This document shows positions 21,752 through 32,875 of a stretch of DNA of 64,000 nucleotides, one piece after another. Made by a program: the position numbers and the translations under genes. Within the stretch, counting starts at the first letter, position 1. The number at the start of each line of letters is the position of its first letter. Source of the DNA: Rostratula benghalensis (taxonomy: Eukaryota; Chordata; Aves; Charadriiformes; Rostratulidae); assembly GCA_013399305.1 (NCBI GenBank), contig VXAI01000139.1, positions 606,896-670,895 of the forward strand. The letters run 5' to 3'. A model generated the notes under the pieces. That model saw only the letters and a program-made list of their open reading frames with translations. It searched no databases and was not told where the DNA came from.

Positions 21752-24700
21752 CTAGAGAAAAGGAAACAGAAGGAAGGACAACACGGTTTATAGTTGGCAG
21801 AGAGTTGTGCAGGCATTTTGTTGAGCTGGTCTTTTTTATATTTGCTGTACACTCATATGTGGATATTCCGCAGAACAGCATTAGAAAGAAAGAAAGAAAA
21901 AAAGTTCCAGTATTTTAGGTAACTTTTAGACTCTCATTAAGGGGCAAACAGTCCCCAGCCACGTGATTAAAATGAATGCGTTTTGGCCTTCAGTAGTTGC
22001 CACCACTCAACTTCTATCTAAGAATAGCAGCATGAAAAGCTATTAAAGATAGTTCAGTGACAGACTACAGCTTGTGTGTGAGAACTGGAGACACGTCACA
22101 TGAACCACCGAGCAGAACCGACCCGAGTCAACCTGCAAATCAAATACCAAACCCCAGCAACTCCTACTGGGTTAACGAGATGGTCTGTCAACCGCTAAGA
22201 TGTAACTGCTTTTCACCTTGCTGTATCACATATTCCTAAAAACCTAACCCCACCACATCCACCATGCAGTGTAAAGTCACCCAGCAACTGCTTTCCTTTG
22301 CTAGTAGCAAAAAGCCATGGCACTGCTCGTGTGATGTAGCTATCCAGAGCAAGAAGTGGTGGCCAGAGATGACCTTAATTGGTTTTACTGGACATGCCAT
22401 ATAGATTGTCATTATAATACTTCCTAAAATAAGATATACTGACTCTTGAGACTGGGTCTCCTTTCAAATACTTCTCTTTCTCAAAAGTAGTTTAATTTTA
22501 AGGGGCTACCATTGGAGATGCCTGAATTTTTTTTTGGAACAACACTGAAGATGCACTTCTCACCTATTCATTTCCATTAATCAATGATGACTTTTTGGAA
22601 GAAGTTGCTCTTATGGGGAAACTAAATGAATAGAGCAAGGCAACTTGAAGTCACCTGACAATAAGATATAATTTACTGTAGCTTACTTAAAAAAGCCTGC
22701 AGTACACTTCAGTGGGAATAGGCAGCCAGCTATGCATCCTTCTCATATTAAGAAAAGCAAAACAAGAAATCAAAGCAGCAAATACAGATCTTGACTTCTC
22801 TCTGCACCAGACTAGAAGTATGGTAGATTACTCTCCAGTGGCAACTGTTGTGTGGGTTTCTTTTCAAACAACGGGGAAAATGTTCAGAGAGGAACTCATT
22901 ATGAATCTTGGGACTTTCAGGTACAGTAGTCCCATACTACTTAAGGGACTGAAATTTTCCACCTTTGCTGGCTGTCAGTCTGTGCCTTGGAGCATGTGAT
23001 TTAACCAGCTTTTGTGATTAGAGGCGGTATTCAGACTAAACATCTTCTATTTTTCATCTTGGTTGAACTATGTACCAATAACTGCCAGTGACACAAGCAA
23101 GCGCCACATTTTAGGATCCTGTAATTTTGCACTCATTTACAATGTGTTTGTACAGCTTCATTGTTCCTCCCTGTATCACTTTAACCCCAAGCATGATTCA
23201 CTCCCTACACACATTTAATTCAAATAAGCTACCATGAGCACAGTTTGATTTTTTCATGACAGTACTCACAGATCCTGAAACGAGAGAGATTCATTCAAGT
23301 TTAATAATTTTCATAACCAAAGATACAGTGGCTAATGAGTAACAAAGCTGTTTGGTTGTGCTTTATAACTGACCTACTTCAAAACAAGGATCCAGAACTA
23401 GGCTTGTGCTGCCTGGAATTCTTCCTGGCTCGCCCCAAGTTTCAGTCTATGGTATGGTAAGACAAACACTAAAGCAAACTTGGGGAGGAGCCTGAACACC
23501 TGGTACGCAAACCTGCAATGACATATTTCCCTTGGACTGAGGGCAGTTTATCCAAATACCCTCACATTTTGTATCTACAAGCTACTGCTTATTTCTATTG
23601 TTTCCCTGCAGTTTAATCTTTCTTATAGACGGAAAATTTATGAGCGTAACTGCTTTGTCTTGTTGTGTCTATAAGTAATTGACAATTCATTTTTATGAAT
23701 TGCTTTGGTTAAAGAGCCAAACAACCTAAACAACCACCACAAGGAACAATAACAATTTCCAGCTGCCACAATTTTTCATTTTTATGAATCTTCTCCTTAA
23801 AGAATGGCAAATGGGGAATATTTTGAATTACTGAAACGTGAAGTTTGTCAAGACTAGTCTCACAGGCTTCTGAGAAAAGCAGGAGATGAAAGAGGTGTAA
23901 AATACCAGACCTCCTTCTCTGCTCTTAGCAGAGGGGCTCAGACTCTTGTAACAGTATGCCCACGAGCAGAACCCATATAAAGGAAGGCAAAAAGTATTGT
24001 TTGATGTACTGTGCGTGGCTGTGGCTGAGATACAATCCTAGTACCTTTGAGGGTAAGTACCATGGCTTCTAAAATGCTGTGTGACAGATTCCGACTTCTT
24101 GTTGTACCTCTTACTGTAAGAGACAAAACTTTTACCTTGTGAAGCTGCCACAGAAACAGGAGGCAGCTGCAGAGAAGAAAAACCGATGCTTCCATTCAGC
24201 AGCTGGCCATTTGTTCCTGAATTGGGGATCTGGACAATGCCATACTGGTTTATTTGGACGGGAGCAGTAAAAGTAACTACGGAGCCTCCATCTTGGGAGG
24301 CAGCAGTTTGTATGCTTTCCCTTTTCACCTCCGAGCTCGGTATCAATCCTGGGAACGAGACTGGGATGTTGCTGGGGCTGAAGGTGGCTGCCGTGGCGTT
24401 GGGGACAGAAGCCTGAACAAGTTTGAAGTCCTTAACATCTTCCGACGAAGATGAAAGTATGTCAGTAATGGACACCCCGTTGCTCACAACGCTTGATGTA
24501 GTTTTGGGTGAATTTAAGGTAACCGTCTGTGAAGCCCCCACACTGAGTCCATTGAGAATGACACCGTTGGGTCCCTGAAGAAAAGAGCTACCGTTGAGAA
24601 AGACGGGAGAGGTACTGGCAGGCACGAGGTTTCCATTCAACAAGACGCCAGATGAGCTCAAGGCTATTTTAGTGTTTCCGAGCTGCTGCATGTAGATGGG

Positions 24701-27401
24701 CTCCATGTGGCTGGCAAGGCTGAGGCTGGTAACGCCATCGGATGAGCTGGGGAGTGGATGAGGAGATAAATCTTCCTGCCCCTTACTGGATTCATCTTCT
24801 GTGCTAGGGTTGCCATCTGACTCACTATGGGAAAAGACAGAGAGATTACACTGCATTACCACGGTGGGCCACTGAGCTCTGCACCAAGGGGAAACTCCTT
24901 GCTCTGATGCAGTGTGTAAGAATTTTTTTTTTTTTTTTTCTGTGATTTGCCTTTACAAGGCAACTCAAACAAATTTAAAGACAAGGGGAAAGTTTCTTAG
25001 AAAAGGACACATCAAACCAGCCGCTTGCTGAGGAGAAACTTTACAGACTGGGTTACGTACGTGAAAATAAATCTCCTCTCCCTGCCATCCGTCCCAGGCG
25101 ACCGAAGGGGCCTGCTGCCCCTCTCCGCCAGCCCAGGGCGCCCACACGCCTGAGATCGGCCGCAGCCATTTGGCAAACGGCTGGGCGGCAGCCGCGGGAG
25201 GTGAGAGTAGGCCGGGAAGCGCCGCCCGACCCTCTTGGCCTGTGTCCACCGCCCCTAGGATCCCCGCCCGTCCCGGGAAGGGGGGGGAACGCCCGGGCGG
25301 GAGCCAGGCCCGCGCTGCCCCCAGGTGCCGGCGGATGAGGCACCTCAGACTCTGCCTGGTGGCCTTGGGGGGGGGGAAGGGCGAGGGGAAGGGGAATGGC
25401 CTTTGTGTCGCGCCCCGCGGGGCCGCCGCGGCCCCGGCCCGGTCGAGCCCCTCTGCCGGGTGTTTTTCGCCGGCTGGTCCGCCCTCCACCGCATTTTTCG
25501 GTCCTTCCCTCCCCCCTCGGCCGCTCGCCCTTTGATGTGTCCCGCGGAGAGGGGGCCGCGGCAGCACAATCGCGCCCTGGGTTGAGAAATGCCTTGGGGC
25601 CCTCCGCCGTGGTTTCCCCCNNNNNNNNNNNNNNNNNNNNNNNNNNNNNNNNNNNNNNNNNNNNNNNNNNNNNNNNNNNNNNNNNNNNNNNNNNNNNNNN
25701 NNNNNNNNNNNNNNNNNNNNNNNNNNNNNNNNNNNNNNNNNNNNNNNNNNNNNNNNNNNNNNNNNNNNNNNNNNNNNNNNNNNNNNNNNNNNNNNNNNNN
25801 NNNNNNNNNNNNNNNNNNNNNNNNNNNNNNNNNNNNNNNNNNNNNNNNNNNNNNNNNNNNNNNNNNNNNNNNNNNNNNNNNNNNNNNNNNNNNNNNNNNN
25901 NNNNNNNNNNNNNNNNNNNNNNNNNNNNNNNNNNNNNNNNNNNNNNNNNNNNNNNNNNNNNNNNNNNNNNNNNNNNNNNNNNNNNNNNNNNNNNNNNNNN
26001 NNNNNNNNNNNNNNNNNNNNNNNNNNNNNNNNNNNNNNNNNNNNNNNNNNNNNNNNNNNNNNNNNNNNNNNNCCCCCCACACACACACCCCCCCCACACA
26101 CGTCCTCCGGCTCCCGTCAATGATTAACTCTGTCAGGCGCGACAATTAAATAAAACCAAGGTGTGTGTGGGGAAAAAACAACTTCCTTGCTCCCCCACCG
26201 AGGAGCGGGGGGGCTCCCTTCCGCGGAGCCCGCCGTGCAGCCTGCTCCCCCCGCCCCGGACCGGGGGGGAAAGGGGGGCGGCGGCGGCGGCGGCGGGAGA
26301 GGGGAGCGCGGGGAGGTGGAAGGGGGCGGCGGGGCCCGGGAAAGTTTCTCGTCGCTGCCTCGCATGCCTGCGTGCCCGGGCCGGGTGGGTGTGCGTTGGG
26401 AACGAGGGAGGGGGAAGGAGGGGAGGACGAGGCGCACCGAAGGTAAGCGCCATGTTTGCAAGGGAAGAAAGAGCCGGGACGAGGGAGGGGAAGGCAGGCC
26501 AGCGGGAGACGGGGGCGGGGAGGAAAGTTCGCCCTCACCTTTTGGACTGGGTCTCGGACGGGTTGCGGTCCCGCTGCCTGCGGTTCTTGAACCAGTTGCT
26601 GACCTGGGTGAGGGACAGCCCAGTGATCTTGGCCAGGTTGCGCTTGGCGGCCGGCGAGGGGTACCGGTTCTGCATGTAGAGCTCCTTCAGCGCGTTGCGG
26701 GACTTTTCCTTGAAGCAGTAGACCGTCTCCTCGCCGTCCCAGATGGTCCTGGGCAAGGGGTATTTCCTCCGCAGCCTGTACTTGTCCACCGCCCCCAGGG
26801 GTCTGCCCCGGGCTCGCTCCGCCTCGGTGTAGCGAGCCTTATACCAAAGCTCCTGCAGAAGTGGGTGGTTGGAGGAGTCGAAGTTGTGGCTCTCCAGGAT
26901 GCTGTAGAGCTCGGCGTAGATGCCCTGGTGGAAAGCCACCAGCGCCCGGGCTTTCATCAGGCTCTCGTTGCCACGTAGCAGATCGCTCGGGGGCAAAGAC
27001 CACAGGAACCTGGCCAGGCGGTCCAGGTTCCCACCTTGCTGCAGCGCCTCGCACACGCAGGCGACGTGGTCCGGGGAGAAAGCCAGGGGGGTCTGCGAGG
27101 AGGAGGAGGAGGAGGAGGAGGAGGAAGAAGAGGGAGATGAGGCAGCGTGGTGATTCCTAGCCAAGAGTTCCGTGTGGAGCAGTACCTGGTCCGTGACTCC
27201 CTCCTCACCGGCGGCGGCTGAACCTGCGTGCTCCATGGGGAATGAGGCAGCGGCAGGAGGGGGCGGTGGCGCGGGGTTGAGGGCTCCCGCCGTGGCCCCG
27301 TCGTGGGGCACCTTGCTGGCTTCAGAGAGGATTTCCATCACATTTTCCTGCTTGATCTCCACCGAGCTCGTGATCTCGTCGGTGGGGGAGGCAGAAGACA
27401 T
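20955..27401 (-). CDS. SIX4: SIX4, SIX-class homeodomain transcription factor (three coding exons, 782 aa)
   Basis: SIX4 is a nuclear DNA-binding activator that works with EYA co-factors and overlaps with SIX1 in muscle, placode, sensory ganglion and kidney development. The joined exons 27401-26539, 24824-24136 and 21751-20955 give 2349 bases, or 782 residues plus stop, close to the 781 of human SIX4. Residues 1-105 are low complexity, with a Pro run near 44-49 and 12 Ser at 91-102. The SIX domain covers about 106-217 and the homeodomain about 219-279, ending in the recognition helix [10 protein letters not shown] (270-279). The remainder is a long Ser/Thr/Asn/Gln-rich activation region ending in QMDEDMQDL. 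All splice sites are GT-AG and keep frame. The start ATG has A at -3. It is transcribed away from MNAT1. Identity is by family recognition; the paralogue SIX5 is less likely because of the neighbour and the C-terminal sequence. Confidence 0.96.
21752..24135 (-). other. SIX4: SIX4 intron 2
   Basis: A 2384-base intron from GTAAAAG (donor, starting at 24135) to TTTTCTCTAG (acceptor, ending at 21752). It is AT-rich. No other exon, repeat family or RNA gene is recognisable inside it. Confidence 0.9.
24136..24824 (-). CDS. SIX4: SIX4 coding exon 2
   Basis: The acceptor is TTTTCCCATAG before 24824; TGAGTCAGATGG then continues the split Ser codon (residue 288) from exon 1. The 689-base exon codes for residues 288 to 517 and the first base of codon 518, ending at CACAAG before the donor GTAAAAG. 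It starts with the [14 protein letters not shown] acidic Ser-rich part and includes [20 protein letters not shown] and [20 protein letters not shown], typical of SIX4. Confidence 0.95.
24825..26538 (-). other. SIX4: SIX4 intron 1 (with assembly gap)
   Basis: The donor GTGAGG starts at 26538 and the acceptor CAG-type CCATAG ends at 24825. The span is 1714 positions, of which 452 are N. The right-hand part is strongly GC- and CpG-rich and belongs to the promoter island; the left end carries a T run at 24921-24939. GC-rich ORFs on both strands here are not genes. Confidence 0.85.
25621..26072. other. Assembly gap (452 Ns) in a GC-rich region
   Basis: The gap is flanked by a C run on the left and by C runs mixed with CACACA on the right (26073-26101). 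Such C/CA-rich sequence in a CpG island commonly drops out of short-read assemblies. Gap length may be an estimate. Protein frames drawn across it have no meaning. Confidence 1.
26539..27401 (-). CDS. SIX4: SIX4 coding exon 1 (SIX domain and homeodomain)
   Basis: The exon runs from the ATG at 27401 to the donor AAAAG|GTGAGG, giving 287 codons plus two bases. It encodes the whole SIX domain (about 106-217, starting [20 protein letters not shown]) and the whole homeodomain (about 219-279). The reading frame meets TGA immediately after the donor GT, so an unspliced transcript would stop after residue 288. The serine run comes from nine TCC, two TCT and one TCG codons (27096-27131), a GGA-type triplet repeat on the plus strand. 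Confidence 0.96.
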
Positions 27402-27416
27402 GTTTCGGTTTGTTTT

Positions 27417-27545
27417 CCTTTTTTTCTTTTCTTTCTTTCTTTTTTTTTTTTTCCCTTCCCCCCCCCCCGTCCCCTTCTCCTCCTCTCCCCCTTCCTATCT
27501 CTCTGGAAAGTCCACTCCTCCTTCTTTTCCTCCTCCTCCTCCTGC
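27417..27545 (-). repeat. SIX4: Polypurine (GA-rich) tract in SIX4 leader
   Basis: On the SIX4 strand this stretch is almost only G and A: GGAGG repeats, an 11-base G run (about 27461-27471) and A runs mixed with GAAAG. It ends about 15 bases before the SIX4 start codon. It is very probably in the 5' UTR. Long polypurine tracts can form triplex or G-quadruplex structures, but nothing here proves they do. Confidence 0.7.
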
Positions 27546-27566
27546 TGCTGCTGCTCTCAGCCGGCT

Positions 27567-27605
27567 CTAGCCGATCGGGTTTCCTCCCGGCCACGCAATA
27601 ACCAT
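27567..27605 (-). other. SIX4: Possible upstream ORF in SIX4 leader (12 codons)
   Basis: An ATG at 27605-27603 opens a frame of 12 codons that closes with TAG at 27569-27567, about 165 bases before the main start. Its context is weak (T at -3, G at +4). It matters only if transcription begins to the right of 27605, which is not known. Confidence 0.3.
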
Positions 27606-27731
27606 TAAAGATAGCTGCTATAGCAAAGTAGCGTAAGCGGGCTCCTCTCCGCGACTCCCCCCCAGCGTGACTCCCAGCCCCGCTGCGATACTGTGTGGCA
27701 CCGAAGCCTGCTGGCCCGGCCGCGCCTGCCC

Positions 27732-27736
27732 ATTGG
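27732..27736 (-). promoter_or_regulatory. CCAAT box (NF-Y type)
   Basis: The plus strand reads CCCATTGGCTG; on the SIX4 strand this is CAGCCAATGGG, a full NF-Y context. It lies 331 bases before the SIX4 start codon and about 690 before MNAT1, which suits a SIX4 promoter element or a shared one. Confidence 0.5.
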
Positions 27737-27750
27737 CTGCGCCGCGCCGG

Positions 27751-27765
27751 GGGGCGGGGCGGGGG
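27751..27765 (+). promoter_or_regulatory. Overlapping GC boxes (SP1/KLF type)
   Basis: GGGGCGGGGCGGGGG contains two overlapping GGGCGGGG words, 15 bases from the CCAAT box. This arrangement is common in TATA-less CpG-island promoters. Function is inferred from motif only. Confidence 0.5.
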
Positions 27766-28086
27766 CTCCCGCGTCTCCGGGGCAACCGTCAATCAGGCAG
27801 CCCCGCTCCCCTTCCCCCCCCGCCCCTCTCCCCACCTCCACCTGGCGCCTGGCGCCCCGCGGCAGGGACGCCCCCGCAGGCCGCGGGGGGAGGCGGTGGC
27901 CCTGGGTTCCCCTCACCTGCGCCTCGCCGCGAACGGCCTTTCCGCAGGCGGGAAAGGCAGAGTTAAAACTCCCAGGGCGGGAGGTGGTGCAGCCGCCGTT
28001 ACCCGGGCTGAGGTACGGCACCTCTGTGGGGCCTGGAGCGGTTAAGCCCGCTGGGGAGCTAGCGGCCCGCGGCGGCCTCCTGTTAA

Positions 28087-28515
<429 letters not shown>

Positions 28516-30899
28516 TGAGTGGGGCCGCCGCCCCGTCCTGAGGGGAGGGAACGGGCGCGGTGAAGGGGGGAGGTGGCCCGGCCCGGAGCTGCTCCTTTGC
28601 AGGGGGACGGGGCGGTGTGGCCTGAGGGAAAAGGGCCGCTCCCCCGGCCTGGCGGGGCTCCACCGGCCCTAGGATAAGCGTTTGCGGAGCGGCTTCGGCC
28701 CCCTCGCGTTCCCCTGTTTGTCTCTCCCGGCAGCAGCAGCCAGCGGTTCCTCCTCGGACCGGGGGGCTGGGTGGTGGTGAGGGGCTGAAGCGCTGCTTTC
28801 GGCTGCTTTCTCCGTAATTGGTGACTCGGGGTGACACGGGGGTTGACGTGTGCGGGACCGGATCCTGTCCTGAAGGCGTGTGAGGTTTAGGGGGGGGGGG
28901 AATGGAACGGGGAATAGAGAGAAAAATACATTTCTCATCAATTTAAAGGCTTCTCGTTTGTATTTAGTGCTATGCTTGGATTACCCAGGAAAAAAACACC
29001 CCACGTTATTTGTGTTATTTCTTTTGGCGTGATAATTTTCCTGAATAGGGAATGCTTTGTCTGAAGCTTTGATGCTGTTTGAAATGTTGGAAAAACCATA
29101 TCTGAACCGGTGCTGTTGGTGTTACTCATTCGTGGCTTTTTTTTTTTTTCTCAACAAGAGTAATGACTTTTAATAAAAAATTGTTACTATTTTTCCTCCA
29201 AGGTTAACATTTAGATAATTCCTACAACTGGCTCTTACTGATGTCACTCATGCTCTCAACTCAATTAGCTTTCAGATGTGGAGCTCTTCTTTAGTGTGGA
29301 AGTTCTAAAGACTACTCTAAATCCTTTCTAGATGCATGAGAGAAACCTCATCCTGCAGTAGTAACCCTTTCTGGTTGGTTTGTTTGTTTTCTTTTTGTGT
29401 CTTTTCGTCTTTCCTGTGATACTTATATCTTGAAGTGTTAAACTGCATGTGAATTGCATTCCAAAGACACAGCCTGAAATCTTGGCTGTACTTGATTTAG
29501 GTGTTGTAAACGAGCACGGTAAAGGACCTGGATTGCAACAAAGGATTTATGTTAATTTTTTTTTTTTTTAGAAAAAAAATGTTAGCTTTCATCTGCTTCC
29601 CCGTTCCTGTTCTCTGCAGCCATTCAAGGACTTCTGTTGCTCTGAGGGAAGGCATATGGGGGAAGAGCAGGTAATCTCCTGGTAGTGCTGCTGTAGGAGA
29701 GGCAGGCAGCAGGTAACACCAGCGGTGGTGGCTGTGTGGAAGTGCAGCGCTGGCTGGAGTTCTAAAGGTAATGGCCGCATTTAGGCAAGGCTGTGCAGCT
29801 TTAAAATGATGTTTCTATCTTCCATTTCAGTAAAGATCAAAGGAGTAGTGATTGTGATCATCTTCTGCTTTCAAGCTCCTCCGGAGTCACTTCCAGCAGA
29901 GGACAGCATGTTTCAGTTTGCTCTCCTGCTTTGGTTCTCAGTATTTTTTCTTTGTAGCTGAGGTTCACTTGAGAAAATTAGTCGTATTTTGTACTTTACT
30001 GGGTCCAGCTGCTGATGCCTTACTTGGGGTTGATGCTTCTGTCTTGCTTTCCTTGTTTCTTCCTCCCTGCATAAGGACTGGCTCTGCTTCCCCCAGCTCC
30101 CATTGTTTGCAGTTCAGCGTTTGGCACTCAGTAGTCTGGATCCGTGTGACCCTGAATGGCACCAGCCAGGTACCTCTGCAGGGTCCTTGCCAGGAGAGGG
30201 CTATGCAGACCCACCCAGATTGACCTTACCCAGACCCAGCAAGGTCTGTTAGTCTCTCCTTTTACCTTCCCAGCAGAGGTCTATTTTCTCAGCACCACTG
30301 CTTTAAAGCATATGTCTATGAAGGTGAAGTTGAAGTCACTGCATAACTAGGATTTCTGTATTTCCTTGGTTTTGTTGTAAGCAAGGACTCTTGATGTGGT
30401 TCAAGTGGGTCCCTTTTCCTCTACAATATCATTCCAATAACCCCTTTAAAGTTATGTTTTCATTATTATTATTTCCATATGATGTTACAGAGACTTCATG
30501 CTGGAAGTAATTTCTTAATAATGGTTAATAAAATCTTGTAATAACTGATTGAGGAGTTAGGTGGTCAGATGAAGTATCTCCAAATGAAATATGAGGGGGA
30601 AAGAAGAGAGGTAACTATCATTTGTTCTTTTATAAATTCACCGTGTTTCAGACACAAGGAAGGAATATCTAACTAATTCTCAACGCAAATGAGTTGACAT
30701 AAGTTTCTGATGGAGATTTACCCTTCTTAAGAAGCTATCAGAATAGATACCATTTCTTACCATTTAAAATACTACTCCTAATTTCTTATTTAAGTTTATT
30801 CGCTATTGTTTAAGCATTTAAGAATTTTAACATGCATTTTATATGTCTTGTGAACTCTTTATTACATGTCTTCTGCAGGAATATTCACATGTTTTGTGA

Positions 30900-31470
30900 G
30901 CTTTCTCTTTGTGGTCTTCCACACTTAAGAAATCCCATTTCTTCAAACTTGTTTCATCTGTGATTATTTTTAAATTTTACTTTTTAAATATACATCTGTG
31001 GGCTATTGTCACTACTTTTCTTGAGGCTTTTTTCACTTCATTTGCATTTTTTTTGAGCACCAGAACTGGACATGGTGCTTCATCTGAGTCCCTAGTACAA
31101 CAGGCAGAGTCAAAATTTCTTCATATGCTTTTCTTATGATTCCTGCATTTCATACAGCTCATTAGGACAATAAATCTTTACATATTCTTTAATTTTTTTG
31201 TGGTGGTATGTGTGATTTGTTCAGCATAAACCTCAGATTTTGTAGCACTTTACTGCTCAACCTCTCTGGGCAGAAAACTAACCTTGCCTTCCATACTGTG
31301 GTATGCAGCTGATTGTTCTTATGTATTTGCTCTGCCAAACTGCAAATTGTTTCATGTGACTTTTGTACTTGCTTCAGTGACTTTGGATTCTCAGACCTTC
31401 TGTCAAAATGCTTGTAGCTGTCCCAGATTATCCTCTGTTAATTTACAAATAAACAAACAAACAAAAAAAG
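30900..31470 (-). mobile_element. Probable ancient CR1 LINE remnant
   Basis: The plus strand contains GAGCACCAGAACTGGACATGG followed by a 'TGCTTCATCTGAGTCC' stretch near 31055-31100. This matches the reverse complement of the CR1 'gcacccagaactggacacagtactccag' segment of the RT thumb region. Weaker similarity to the following CR1 blocks runs on to about 31470. It is much more decayed than the other CR1 copies and has no open frame. Confidence 0.5.
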
Positions 31471-32852
31471 ACATTTTTCTGGGATATATTGGAAGTTGTT
31501 GACAGCAAATCCTTGCTAAATAGCCTTCCCTACCTCCCCACTCCCCAAGTTATGATTTTTAACAGTGGAGAATATTAAAAGATCAGAGCTACATGAATGG
31601 GCTCGCCACCTATGTTCTCTCTGACTGAAATAAAGATAATTTATCTCTAGATATGGGTTTCTAATCTCTCAGTACTTCAGAATGTACCGTATTTGTTTAG
31701 ATTATATGACTGTCAATTTAAGTGTGTCGAAAGTCCACTTAAATGAAAACTATATTAATTGTAGTTTTGCTAGCTACATTGTTACTGTTCATTGGGGGAA
31801 ATTATATTCATTTGATTTCCTCTTAAATTGTGTGTTGGATCTTATCTGCTTCATTATCTGAAATATGCAGGAGGTAGGTCCTTTGCCTTGATTATTTCAG
31901 CATCTTCACAGGGACTGACAGTAACCCTGACTGGTCTGTGTTTACCTGTATGTTTGGTTTACTGCTCTTTAGAGGCAGGTGTGCTTGTGCTTCTTCAGGC
32001 TGCTGGAACTCAATGCAGGGAGCAGAGGTGATCAACTGCCTCTGTTGGTTTCCAAGTGGCAAATATTACATCTACTAGATGTGAAAGCCTTGAAGTACTC
32101 TTTCAGTGTAACCCCTGAATATAATCCATACCTTTATGGAAGCTTATTAAGTTGTCTGCAGGAGCATATTTATCAGTCTTTTCTGTTTGAAGTTTGCTGA
32201 TAAATATGCATGGAAAAATCCAGAGTCTTGGGTGACGTGGTTGGCTTGTGAGGTTTGGAACAACTGCCCTAACACATTGTGCAGTTCTGCCCTGTGCTCT
32301 TGTTCCTTTTGCTGCCATATGAGTTACATGAGGTGGTTAATCTGTTCTAGTGAGTGAAGATCGATACAGAAAACTCCCCAGGTGCTTTGGTGTTGTCTGT
32401 TAGAGATATTTTTTTCCCATTGAATAGTGGGTTAACATGCTCCTGCTTTAACTGCTCTTTCTTTCACTGCAGGCATTTTGAAGTATTTTCATGTTACCTT
32501 CAGTGTTGCCTCCCAGTAATTGCTTTGACCTTTCCTATTTCATTAACTGAGCTGTTCATTTTAAGTGACCCTCAGTGATTTGGTTTACGCTTGTGCAAAA
32601 TCGCTTTAATTTCAAATCATTAAAGGTCCTTTACTTAGTTGAGATTTGTCAGTAAGCTTCAGATCTTTCTTCTGGGTTTCAGATAGTTTGTGGTTTTACC
32701 ATTAATTTTCTTAACTTTGTGGCCTCTCTTTTTTGCCTTCTGAATAATTGCGAGAGTTGCCTTCTTACACCTTCTGTTGGCCAAATTGTTTTCACTTTCA
32801 TGTTGTCAACCAATTCTTCCCATTTGGTTAGAATGAAACTGGAAGAGTCCTC

Positions 32853-32875
32853 CTTTTATTTATTTATTTATTTTT
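32853..32875 (+). repeat. (TTTA)n simple repeat
   Basis: About five TTTA units ending in a T run. It lies in MNAT1 intron 1 with no other feature nearby. Confidence 0.8.

Noticed and set aside
25053..26149. Several ORFs running through the N gap
   Set aside because: They are open only because Ns are not counted as stops.
26163..26978. 271-codon plus-strand ORF opposite SIX4 exon 1
   Set aside because: It is the antisense shadow of the SIX4 exon and of GC-rich intron DNA; it has low-complexity Gly/Arg content and no family match.
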